Below, piece after piece: positions 32,895 to 43,899 of a stretch of 64,000 nt of DNA. A program made the translations under genes and the position numbers. Under the pieces are notes generated by a model. It saw only the letters and a program-made list of their open reading frames with translations. It had not been told where the DNA came from and did not search any database. Origin of the DNA: Trebouxia sp. TZW2008 (taxonomy: Eukaryota > Chlorophyta > Trebouxiophyceae > Trebouxiales > Trebouxiaceae); NCBI GenBank assembly GCA_002118135.1, contig BDIU01000148.1, forward strand, positions 1 through 64,000. The letters run 5' to 3'. Every line of letters begins with the position of its first letter. Position 1 is the first letter of the stretch.

Positions 32895-35303
32895 TCAGGA
32901 TTGAAGCCACGCATGTTGCAGGGCTTGTTGCAATGAGAGAGATTTGGTCATCAGTTTTTCAGCAAAGAGATTGCCACATTCCCCAAGGGGTGGCAACCCA
33001 GGTTCTGTCAACAACTGCCCCACCAAGGCCAAGTCTGAGCCTGCTGTGTACCTGCCTCGGGTCAGGGTGTCATGCTTCCAACCCACGCGGTGCGGGCCAT
33101 GCTGTCTTACATTCCGCTTGCATCCCAAGATCACTGCTGTCTCCAGGTCAATCAAGCGAAATGTCTCGTTGCTACATTTTATGACATTTGGCCACCTGAT
33201 ATCAGTGTGGGCAAGCTTTGCAGCATGCAAGTCTCTCAGGGCAAGTAGTATACATCTGATGGCTGCTTGGAGCTGTGTGTGAGACTGTATCCTGAAGGAA
33301 AGACAGCCAGGCCCAAGTTGTTCACCAAAAGGAGACAAAATGATTGTATATTTCTTGTGAATGTGGGGCCCTTCTTCGGACCCTATGAGGTGCTTACTGG
33401 CTCTTGTTGCTTTGTACAGCTCCTGAAGTTCTGCTAGTCTGTCAATAAGGAGCGGCTGCTTCTCAATGTCCACACGCTTTATGACATAGTCTTCCATCAC
33501 AGTGATTTTTGTGCCTGAAGGGAACTCTAGCACACTAGCTAAGGGCACAGCATCACTTGGTAGTTGAGTTTGCTGTATAGCAAGGATGCGATACAATAGG
33601 ATAGCAATCCGTACAAGCTCAAGTCTGCCTCTCGTGTCATAGATGCTGTGATCACCACTTAGAACCTGGCAGCTGTCTGGCTCATCGCGGCGCAGCATGC
33701 AGATCCTGACCCGGCCTCCTGCCATTGCATAGCATAGCAGAAACTCCACCTGCAGTGCATCAGAGGCTTTGGCCGCACGTATGTCACATTTGTCATTCCA
33801 AGACACGATTAACAAGAGAGGCCCATTTATTGAGTCAATGACATTAGTTCTATACAGCCCAAAGGCAGAATCATGCACATGACAAGAATGCACAATAACA
33901 CACTTTATCTGTCCATGGTAGCTGTGGCTCCAGCGCGGCATCTTCTGCTTGAGTTCGGCTACAGCCTGGTCAAGCTGGCCCTCCTCAGTCTTATCTTCGC
34001 CTTTGAAGAGAAGAGCACTCCTCACCAGTATACACAGATCTGGACGCTTTGCATTCAATGTCAGTGACACTTCGCCTTCGTTCCGCTTGCGCTTTGAATT
34101 CAGGTGCCGAGCGTAGTGGTCCAATAGTTCCATAATGTCACAAACAAGCTGGTCAAATTGCCCTACATGCCAGCATTGCCTTCTCATTATATGACATGAG
34201 GATATATGCTGACATGCCAAAGTAACCAATTGTGTCAACATCACAGCCCAAAATCAGTGTGACAAACTTGCACACAACACAGCCCATGAAATTGCACAAG
34301 CAAGCAGAACAAACGTGCAAGTCAAAAACAAACCTGCCTGCACCATCTCTGAACCTGCGGGGAACTTCTTGAGAAGGACAGCATGTATGGTGGAGCTGAA
34401 AGCCACAGCGCCCGAGTGTGATACTGGTGCCAAATAAAATTTCATGTCATCATCCTGCCTCTTCTGCAACTCATAGAAAACATCTGGAACTGGGAAAGGA
34501 AGGGTGCCTGAACAGTACAGTGCAGACTGGAACAGACTTGGAACGTCAGCAGCCAGCGGCACAGTGGTGAGAGCAGGCTCCAGTAGTTGGCGTACATAAT
34601 GACCAGTCCGATCTGCGACACAAAATACAGTCAGGGAGCGTGAGGAGTAGTGCAATGGCAGATACCTCAGTGACAGCATTACAACAAGACGCACCATGCA
34701 AGACAGCAAGCCTTGAAGCACAACAGTCATGGTAGAACGTCTGTGCAGTGAAGCACTACAGCATTTCAGCCTGAAGGAGCGGCTAATATGATCTGGTCGT
34801 GTAGGCAAAGCTTGTTGGCCACAGGCCTTGCATGCTCAGCATGTTTGTTCAGGCTTAGACAGGTTACACCAGTGCACCTGACTGCAAGTACTACTGCTTC
34901 TGATATGCATACCTGTAGGCTCTGCCTGCTGTAGCCAGCCTGAGCTGTGCGCTTGCTCCTGTGACACTGCACATACACCATGCTTGGTGACATGTGTGGC
35001 CATTTGCTGGCTGAAATGCATATTGCTGTCATGCTAGCTCAAGCAAGCAACTGTGCTGGTATGCATCATCATGAGCCAGTTGCTGACTGGTACTTTCTAA
35101 CTAGTACGCAAATGAAAATAGGTACCTTCTGACTTTAATATGCCGATCTCCTCCTCCACCTCTTCAGGGATTCCTGCTATAAGTTCTCGCCACTCACCCT
35201 TGCTCAAATCATTGACCTTGCTTTTGAGCAGAAAACTCTTGGCCTTCTCACTGGCAGTCTTGTTGCTGAAGAGAAGTTGCTGCCGAACGGCTGCCAGGTC
35301 CAT
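32895..35303 (-). CDS. Crinkler (CRN)-like protein: PD-(D/E)xK nuclease-like segment followed by degenerate kinase segment
   Basis: Three exons join in frame on the minus strand: 35303-35126, 34612-34334 and 34162-32895, giving about 574 residues. The N-terminal part (exon 1 and most of exon 2) is unrecognised, lacks a signal peptide and has no clear ubiquitin-like Crinkler header. In exon 3, RPDLCILVRSALLFKGEDK has the PD...ExK spacing of restriction-endonuclease-fold domains and is followed by a long helix (LDQAVAELKQKM). The C-terminal part is kinase-like: ITVMEDYVIKRVD (ATP-lysine region), ILSPFGEQL (hinge), LRDLHAAKLAHTDIRWPNVIK (HxDxxxxN catalytic loop, HRD changed to HTD) and FRLIDLETA (DLE for DFG). 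This nuclease-plus-kinase order is known for Crinkler-type proteins of oomycetes, fungi and some algae. Role (effector, conflict or host-derived) is inference; the gene could also be a dead relative. Confidence 0.75.
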
Positions 35304-36534
35304 GCCCTCACTACAGGGAAAACAAGCAGTTCAATCTCCCCTCCTGACAGCAATTTGTTTACAGCCAATTCAGCTTGCAGGCTGCTGCATAAAAGGGTAC
35401 CGTGCACTCAGTGAGCCTGCTGTGTCTTTGCATTACGATGGCTGCTCCTTACAAAGGCTTGTCCTGTCCCGTGCTGACTGAAAGTTGACGCCCTGCAGAA
35501 ATTGGATTAGGAGGACGTTCAGGCGTGAACTTATGGATATGCTGCAGTGAGAAAAGCACGGGACTGCTGCCTGCTGGCATAGCTCTGCGACACCGTCCGT
35601 GACACAACACGTAAGCTGCGATGCTTGTGCGTTTCGTGCACCTGAAGACTTGGGCTGCAGGTCTGCTCGTCAAGGTCTGCCTGCTTCAATCCGTAGCCTT
35701 CTGGCCTTCTGGTGCTGCAGATGTAGGTGGTGATTGCCGAAGGTCGCCACAGGTGAAGTCGTTCGGAGCGTAACAGGCCACGCAGAGAGGACCATTAGGC
35801 TGTTGGTACAAGAAAGGTACACAGAGCACCGAGAGGGGAGACGGATTGTACGTAGTTGCTAGACCAGTGGGGCTTTTGGAACTAGCACGAGCCCGGTCTG
35901 GTTGGAACACGAAAGTATGTAAAATAGTTCTCTCTGCAATTTACGCCGTTTGATCTTCAGGAAGTATGGCTCGATCATAGCGTGGAGCTGCCAGCCGGTT
36001 CACCAACATTGAGTGCACTCTCTGTGCACCTGCAAATGCGCATCTGGCAGCGAACAGAGCTTCCACAACACACACCGACCACACAGATCTCAGAAAGCCT
36101 GAATCTATAGTGATCACTCCTTTCGGCTGGGCAACGTATGGGCTGCGAAAGGCAGTTGCAAGCCTGGGCTTCATGTCAGAAACAGCATCGGCGACAGGCT
36201 GAGGTGGCTGGCTTGTCATGTGACTTGGTGTGGCAATTCCAACTTGGCTCTGTAGCCTTACTTTCGTGCAGATGGTCTGCAAGTCTTTGGAGGCTGCAGC
36301 TTCTTGGTGTATCATGCGCGAGATTTGCCCGGAGGAAGGTGCATCAAAGTAGCTGAGTGGCAAAGCAATAGCGCTATCGCAGAGCATGGCAGTCACCGCA
36401 GAAGCTCGCTTGTTTTTGCAGTTGCAGCTTTGGAGTCCTGTACTGGACAGGCTAGGTATGGCATGCCCCCACAGACAATTGGTAGACACTGTCAGTCAAG
36501 GGCTGATGACCTGACCCGTTGCCTGGATGATTAT

Positions 36535-36583
36535 CAGCAGCAGCACCAGCAGCAGCACCAGCACCAGCACCAGCAGCAGCAGA
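36535..36583. repeat. CAG/CAC triplet microsatellite
   Basis: Sixteen consecutive triplets, CAG interspersed with CAC. Read on the minus strand it encodes an Ala/Gly-rich run inside an open frame; on the + strand it encodes Gln/His. Whether it is coding is unknown. Confidence 0.85.
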
Positions 36584-38532
36584 GCAAAGACAGTCAATGA
36601 AGGTCAAAACCACTTGATCCACAGCATCATTGGCAAAAGAAGTCTGTGCCATGTCTGGCGTCCAATACCATTGATGACTGAACCAAAGTGAGATTTGTAC
36701 TGATCCAGACTTTCCAATAGCACAAAGTCATGGTGCGCATCCTGCTGCGGAATGCAGTTAACTTCTACTGCCTGCTTGCAAACATGCACCAATCATATCT
36801 GGCAAGCCTGTATCTGATTGAGATTGTGGCCAACAGGAGGATTGGCAAGTCAGACTGAGGCTTGCAGCCTGATCCTTCAGTGCAGCAAAGGTGGGATTGA
36901 GGACTTGCATCTGCAGCTCATAAATGGCGCAAGGATGCCGTCTTCAGCAACTCAATAACTGATTGAGGATGTAGCAGAGTCTTCCTGCGATTGTACAGAG
37001 TGTACTTCTGGTCAGAAGGCAATCATCAACTTGCAATATGACCAGCAGCAACAGCACAGCGGTCTGCACACCACAGCTCAGAATTGTCCGCAGCGGGTAG
37101 CTGCAATGCAGTCCAACTTGCTGCCTTTGCTGTTTGGAAAAACTGTGTCACACCATAACCCGTTGGCATCAAACACCGAGATGCACATTTCGGAGCGGGC
37201 AGTCATTTGTATTGGCAGTTGATGAAGTGCACACTATGACTTCATGTGCGAGCAGTACAGCTCATTATCGTTGTGCATTGCAGCGCCACAGTAAGTTGGC
37301 AAGTTTTGACACCTAAAGGTGCAGACTTTCCTTTTTGATTGACGCAATAGGAAATTTGCTTTTCAGAGGTGGGCAGTGCACATGGGCTTTTTTGTTGGTG
37401 GAATGCACACGTGTTGCAGGTGCATAGAGACCAAACCTGCTCTTTTAACGCCATCCCCTGTGGCCACCAAAAACAGCACAGGCAAGTGATGCATGCCTGA
37501 TTGTGATGCACCACCTCCAGGTTGTATTCACAGACAAGGTGTACATTATCGCCACCAACCCCAACAGGCGTAGTACAGCAAGCACAACAAACCAAGCACA
37601 AGTGTGCACACGGCCAACCACAACATGCTCAGATTGCACCAATTTCAGCAGTGGCAGGATCCTTGCAGTCTGCAAGCCAGCTGTGCTGCTAGTGGGCATG
37701 CAATGGGGGCACGCTTTGACACGCTGTGCATTGCTCAACACTGTGCTCTGTAAGAGTCACAGCCTTCCTGACAGCCTAAGATGCAGCCCTGTGATCTGCC
37801 TTCATAACTGTGCAGAGATATGTTACATGGGCTAGCTAGGTTGTGAGGGAGGCTTGGACAAGGCAAAACTACTTGGCAGACTTGCTGGTCTTCATCTTGA
37901 GTACCTTCTTGACAATCTTTTGCTCCTCTATCAAGAAGGCTCGGATGATCCTACAACATGCAGGAGCATGTCAGGGGATAGACCTTGCCATCAGCAAAGG
38001 TGGCAACCACGTGCATATGCAACACATTTACAAGCAGCATGAAACGGTAGAGACATGCAGGGCTGCAATAAACAGCGGCTTGCATGCAGAGAGCATGCAG
38101 ATGCACAAACTCAGCGACCAGAGTAGTGTGCTAAGGTGCGCTGTTGCTGTTGCTGCTGACGCCTTTGTTGCAGTAGTGACAGCAGGCCCCGTAGGGCTTC
38201 TGGCGACTGCCTCCTTGGCAGCTTTGTCTACCAAGGGAAAGGCTGCTTAGATTGCTGACTTAAAGGTGCTGACGGACTGATCATGAATACTGGCAGTTTC
38301 ATTTCAAAATTGGCTGTCTTGACGCAGGTCTGAATGTGCATTCTTCTTGATGCATGGCTTATCGACAGCTTTGTCAGATCATGTTTCTTAAACAGACAAC
38401 AATCTACCATCATGCCATGAACAGGGCGTCTGATGTTGTTTGAAAACAGACATCTGCCTTTAGATGCTGGTTCCCATCGTCTGCTAAACTTTCAGAGAGC
38501 CTCTGTGATGCTAAGCAGCAGCATGGCTGCAA

Positions 38533-38566
<34 letters not shown>
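38533..38566. repeat. CTG triplet microsatellite
   Basis: About eleven pure CTG triplets; on the minus strand they encode a polyglutamine run in an otherwise unsupported 110-codon frame (38742-38410). Confidence 0.9.
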
Positions 38567-38567
<1 letters not shown>

Positions 38568-39519
38568 CTGGCTGAAGCACTCTGCTGCTGATCCTTGGGA
38601 CACTGCTGCTACCAGCGCTGTTTCTGCTGTTGTTTGAGTGATTGTTGTGCAGGTATGCTGCTGTTGCTGCCCCGATGCACACGCACATGCACAGCTTGAG
38701 AGAGATGCTTACCTTTCCCTCACTACTTTGTGGTCTAGGCAACCACCATACACTCTGTGCACTGTCTTGTTCTTTTTTGACAAGTGCTTGTTGCTAAGCT
38801 TGCTGGGCCTGACTTGCTTCAACTGCAGGCCAAACACGTCATCAGGACTGCTTGCATGCAGAAGGAGCGTCTGCTACATGTGTGCTGCGGCCTATGCAGC
38901 CTGCCTGATCAGGTGTGCAAGCTTGCAGCAACACTGCCAGAGATGCATACCCCTTGCAGCTTGACACCAGTAGCCCCGCACTTTGGTGCCGAAACAGGCT
39001 TCTTTTGATACTGGTATGTCAAGCGACCGCCTGCGAGTCAGACTGACAAGTTTGAGGCACAGTGCAGTCAAGTAAAGTAAGTACACGGTGACTTCCATCT
39101 TCCGCCCTTACCAGGTGTCTTGACGACGCGCACCCTGTTGGACTTGGTAGCGTAGCAATGACGCCGACGGTACGTCAATCTCTGCACCATGGTGCCTCGA
39201 TCGAGCAGACAAAGGTCGAAGCCGCCGTCCAAGCTGCACTATGCTCAGCTACAACTTACGGTCTCACATCTCGGTTCATGCATACTACAAGGTTACGCCG
39301 TATGCAGCTTCGTTGATCATGACTAACCCAAGTTCCTGCATAGGACCGTCTTCGAGTTCAAGTAGCGAAGCGGTGTCGTCGCTTCGCAGGAGCAGTGCTT
39401 TCAGACTTTCCTGTGCAACGCAGTGTTGGTCCGGATCGTACGTCTTTAGGACTGCAGAGCATGCCGCTCTGTCGACTTGGTCTGTGTTGTTGATCAAGCT
39501 TCCTGTTACCTCCGTCTGT

Positions 39520-42231
39520 ATGCGTGCGTTATTTTGGCTGCGGCTCTGGGTCACAGCAGGGTTGTGCAGCAGCACTGCGCTTGCGGCGTTGCACCCTTAC
39601 AATAACGACTACTTCTATCGTGTAGCGGATGCTTTCATTTTCCGCGGAGGCCGAGAGGGCTTATACGCATCTAGTGCAGAGGTTAGACGCTGGGAACTCG
39701 ACTTTCCGGCTCAAGCAAGCTGACTCAACAGCAGTCCTACACGTGTCTGTTGTAGGCGTTGAGAAAATGGGCAGACTTTGGTCAAGTCGCGCCGGGTGTG
39801 GCGAATGGGCAGAGTGAAATCAGGCTAGATAAGCTTGAATTTCACAGGCCTGCTGAAGTAGCGAACGAGTATGGACAGGACGAAAGTTGGACAGGCCTGA
39901 TCCAAGCAGTGATCTTTGAGGTCAATGACAGGGATAAGATTGGCTACTCTTCGCCTGAAGGCTACTACTATTGTTGTGTCAAGGAGCTCAGGTCCAAAAC
40001 CAAATGTCACTTGGATCGCTTAATTTACAAGGTATGTCTCCCCAATACTTATCAGCTTGAATGTGTGTACATGTGCATGTATGTGTCATTGTATGACGCA
40101 AGAGTGCAACATGCATGACGTGAAATCATTTTGAACACAACATCCATGCAGGAAGGCGAAAACGGGTGGCCACAGGTCATCGACATCTACTTTGAGCGCA
40201 ATCAGACAGTTGCCAAGCCTGTTGAGCACAGCATAACAATAAAAGACAGTGGCATGTACTACCTTTGGTTTGTACACTGCGATGATGATCTGTCAGCAGC
40301 AACAGTAGCAGGCCAAACCACATGGAAGAACCCAGGAGGCTACTTGCCTGGCATGATGTTCCCACACATCGCCTTCTTTGCAGTCATGAGTCTGCTGTAC
40401 CTAGTGCTCATGCTTGTCTGGGGTTTGCTATATGCCAGGCATTGGACAGATGTCTTTGCCCTGCAGCACTTCTTGACAGCAGTGATTGTCATGGGCATGC
40501 TAGAAATGAGTGCATGGTACTTCGACTATGTCAACTTCAATGTGTCCGGTCGACGCCCAGTGCTGCCAACCTTGTGGGCCGTTTTGTTGGGCTGCATCAG
40601 GAAAACAGTCTCCAGGACGGTAATCCTGATGGTGTCGTTGGGGTACGGCGTAGTGCTGCCAGTCCTCAGTGAGCTGCAGAAGAAGGTGAGGATCAATAGC
40701 ATTGCACATGAACCTGTTGTATACAATGCTTGAGCACAGCAACTGCTTTAGCTCATGGTGGGGGCTTGATGCCGGCTGATAGCTTAATGTAGTCCATAGC
40801 CTTCTTATGCTTGAGCTCTGCCAACTTCCAGCAGCAGTAGAGACTCATGTAGTGGGCTCCGTGCGATGGAGAGCTTTCTGCAGTACACATGCTGCTTGTG
40901 CTTGATCTTTGCTGTCGTACAAAACCGTCAAGTAGTCATGATTCGCCCTTGGTAGCCTGTAAGTTGAGCAATGCTCTGCACCAATCACAGCCTCAACACC
41001 GCACAGCAGCAACATTGCCTTTGCCCTGTCTGTGCTCTGCCTTCATTTCAAAGCTGACTTGTTGCGGTTTGTGCCTGCAGCAAATTGTTGCGCTGAGCAT
41101 AGCATACTTTGTCAGCGTGTGCGCTTTGGACAATGTGACCAACGTTGGAGCTATTGATGACTTGACCTCTACAGCTCGCTTGATTCTGCTTCTTCCAGTC
41201 ACTCTGCTGGACGCAGTCTTCATCCTGTGGGTTTTTGCATCTGTCTCTGCTACTTTGAGGACCCTTCAGTCCAGAAATGCCACCGGAAAGCTGCAGCTGT
41301 ACAGAAGATTCACTAATGCTCTGACTGTCTGGGTGTGGGTGTCATTGGCGTGGATTGCGTACGAAATGTATTTCAAGGTCAGGTGAAGTGTATGTCATTG
41401 CCTGTTTCCTGCTGTGACACTGCAGCACTCCATGCTTGACATGATGCATGCTCTCTGCCATGTGACTAGCACCTGGGCAGCATCTGTTGCCTTAAGCATG
41501 CCTTTGTTGATCATCACTCATTCCTTGCTGTTGTCAGTGCATTAATGTTTGCAAACTGTTGCAATTATCAGTCGGCCCACGCGAACAAGGCAAAAGGCAG
41601 ACCTGCTGCAGCAAGCTTTGTTAAAAAATGGCTGAGCTCATGTGCGTTCACGTATGCAGGTAACAGATCAGTACAATGAACGATGGCGATCAGACTGGAT
41701 AACATCGGACTTCTGGCACATACTGAACTTTGTGTTCCTGTGCGTAATTGCATTTTTGTGGCGGCCATCGGCAGGCGCCACTCGCTTTGCCTACTCTGCC
41801 CTTGATGGTACGCATTCTGCACCCTGTGCTAGTTGATGTGTCATGTCTGGCATGCATGCCTGCTCAGTTCCTTGGACATTCGTTCACAATGCTTGCTGAC
41901 AGAAGATCATAGCACTTTTCCGACAAGGTTGTTGATGCTACTGCATTACTGCATGGAGCTACCTAAATTTGAATGGGTCTTGCTTGCTGGAATTCCTACC
42001 AACACATATTCAAGACCTGCTGTGACAAGCTTTTCCTGCAAGCAGCTAAGGTTTTGCTGTGCACATTGAAACAACATTGAGTTTGTTGTATATTCAGATG
42101 ATGACATGGCTGCAGCAGAAACAGGCAAGCTGCCGCCTCATGGTCAAGGCAGCCCCAAGAACAAAATTCCAAGACCTCGCCCCAGCAATGGCTTCAGGAA
42201 CGGCAGTCCAGAGTCTGGCAAGCAAAATTAG
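39520..42231 (+). CDS. Lung seven-transmembrane receptor family protein (GPR107/TMEM87-like)
   Basis: Six exons join in frame: 39520-39681, 39756-40031, 40152-40685, 41081-41377, 41660-41807 and 42098-42231 (TAG), giving 516 residues. The ATG at 39520 is chosen because it opens a signal peptide (MRALFWLRLWVTAGLCSSTALA). A lumenal N-terminal domain of about 200 residues follows, then the family's NPGGYLPG motif and seven hydrophobic segments (first FFAVMSLLYLVLMLVWGLLY, later LQHFLTAVIVMGMLEMSAWYF, TVILMVSLGYGVVLPVL, ILLLPVTLLDAVFILWVF, ALTVWVWVSLAWIAYEMYF, FWHILNFVFLCVIAFLW). The C-terminal tail is basic and Pro/Ser-rich and presumably cytosolic. Family members act in the Golgi and in endosome-to-Golgi traffic; some are proposed receptors. 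The first intron is only 74 nt. Confidence 0.93.
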
Positions 42232-42932
42232 CCAAAGCAGTCCATAATGCGATATCAAGTCATATGAATGCATGCTGCTGAGTGCATAAGCATGAAGCAT
42301 GGATACTGTGCCTGTATACTAGGGGTGACTTTTTTTAAATCTCCGTGACCAAGGCATCTTATGTCCAGACATGCTGTCAGCCAACGCAATGGAAGCTAAG
42401 TAGCGCTGAAGCTCGATAGCACACCTGCTATGAATACTTGAATTTTGAGTCATGCTTTTTGATACAAGCGCCACAATCCAATGCAACTTACAACAAGTAA
42501 GCAAGCGCTAGTGTAAAGTACATGTTACCAACATGCTGATTTTTAACAGCATGAACATCTGGAGGCTGCAGGGCACTCCTCAGTGACAGCTGTAGAAAAG
42601 ATGGGACGGGGAGCCTGGCAACATACCAATTAATTGACCAATACCAATAAACCAATTAGTTGCTGTGGCTTTATTTTTAAATACACAGCTTGACATCTGC
42701 CCCCAGAATTGTGATGATGATATCGTTGATTCATTTAGACTCAACGCCAGTGGAGCTGTGACGAAGCTCAGTGTGTTGAGCTTTGACTAATGTAGATTTG
42801 GGTGGCGTTGCAACTGCTTGCACAGTATCTGTTGAGCCTTTATGAGAATTTTGGCTACAGGACAGAAGCTGTCCTTGCAATGCCAGAGACCTCAGCCCAG
42901 CTGTTCCTCCTGAAATGTTTCTTCTCCTGCTG
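42232..42932. other. Intergenic region between convergent genes
   Basis: Between the stop codons of the 7TM gene and the minus-strand polymerase subunit gene. AT-rich around 42.6-42.7 kb with a short ACCAATTAATTGACCAATACC-type repetition. No coding signal seen. Confidence 0.6.
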
Positions 42933-43380
42933 TCATGTCTGCATGTTCTGGACCTGGTCAAATTCCTCGTTTGCTGTTTTGAAGGTGCCTTTCACATGTT
43001 GGCAGACTTCCTTCAGATTTTGGCAGGCTTCACGAAGTGCTTCAGTCGCTGTGATCTCCCCTGCGGAGTGTCAAGAGCCCTCAGGACAATCCCAAGTCAT
43101 GGAGCTGTTAGCAGTCTGCATGCCTCATAGACTTGGTGAGTACCTGTCGTTTGGACACGTATGTTCACAAGCGCCTCGGCAGGGTGAGGTATACTGTATC
43201 CGCAAAACGATACGTGTGGGCTGCAGAGCATTCGCCAGACTTTAGGCGATGCCAGAGTACAGACGCCAATGGCAGAAGAGCAAAAGCCTACTTTTTGTTC
43301 AGAAAAAAACGCAACGCGTTTGCCAATGTATGATCTTCGTCTTCCAACGCAAATGTCACGCCATTATCTGACTCAGCCAT
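42933..43380 (-). CDS. RPAC2: DNA-directed RNA polymerases I and III subunit AC19 (RPAC2)
   Basis: Small subunit that pairs with AC40 to form the alpha-like assembly platform shared by polymerases I and III. Three exons join in frame on the minus strand: 43380-43292, 43220-43144 and 43060-42933 (TGA), about 97 residues. The order is typical: FALEDEDHTLANALRFFLNK, then NPHVSFCGYSIPHPAE, then VNIRVQTTG, then a C-terminal helix (EALREACQNLKEVCQHV). The ATG at 43380 gives a product of normal family length; an in-frame upstream ATG at 43506 would add 42 Cys/Ala-rich residues and is less likely. It lies tail-to-tail with the 7TM gene, and its start is about 520 bp from the stop of the kinase pseudogene behind it. 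Confidence 0.93.
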
Positions 43381-43899
43381 GACCGAGGCGGGAGCTGCAC
43401 CATGCGCTGCCCGGTGCTCTGCAGGCACAGTTGCGCATTTGCAGCTTTGACTGCAGCCATGAGTAATAAGACCATGACATGCATGCTGCGCAGAAGAGCA
43501 GGGCATGAAGCCAAATTCTCAAATGTACAACGCTGTTGCATGAAAGCAAAGAGCCGTGCAAGAATTGCCATATCACAACGCAATGTTCTTTTGGTCATAT
43601 AGCTCACAGCGAAAATTACCAGCTGCCTGCCCATCATTTACTATGCCGAAGAGCACCACAAATGCACGTGAACAATCGTGCAATTGCAGCAACTTGCTGA
43701 TCAGTCTCGTGTGCTGTTTCCTTGAAGTTTCGGGAACGCCAGACGTCGCAAGCTACTATTGCCGAGCATAACGGTTGCCTTGAGTCAGCTGCATAACACC
43801 TGTAGTCATGTGATTCACGGAACACAGCCGGTTTGCTGTACCCCATGACACCATGACTGACCAGGGCTCAGCAGTCTGTACATGTGCTGACCTGTGCAA
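43381..43899. other. Spacer between two minus-strand genes
   Basis: Holds the 5' flank of the AC19 gene and the 3' flank of the kinase paralogue. No repeat, RNA gene or extra exon recognised. Confidence 0.6.

Larger units (their letters stand above)
35304..39519. other. Region without a confident gene; possible minus-strand exons and simple repeats
   Basis: The best candidate is a minus-strand open frame at 36489-35941 (182 codons, ending RAILPEDQTA, TAA), whose composition is protein-like and which overlaps a second frame at 36652-36452 rich in Ala/Gly. A minus-strand segment near 36780-36620 (reading CIPQQDAHHDFVLLESLDQ) also looks coding. I could not chain them into a gene or name a family. 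On the + strand, 37843-38250 is open for 135 codons without support. Triplet repeats at 36.53 and 38.53 kb lie here. Confidence 0.35.

Noticed and set aside
40086..40277. Minus-strand frames across the 7TM gene (for example 40086-40277 and 40500-40742)
   Set aside because: The + strand exons are fully supported by family motifs and splice joins.
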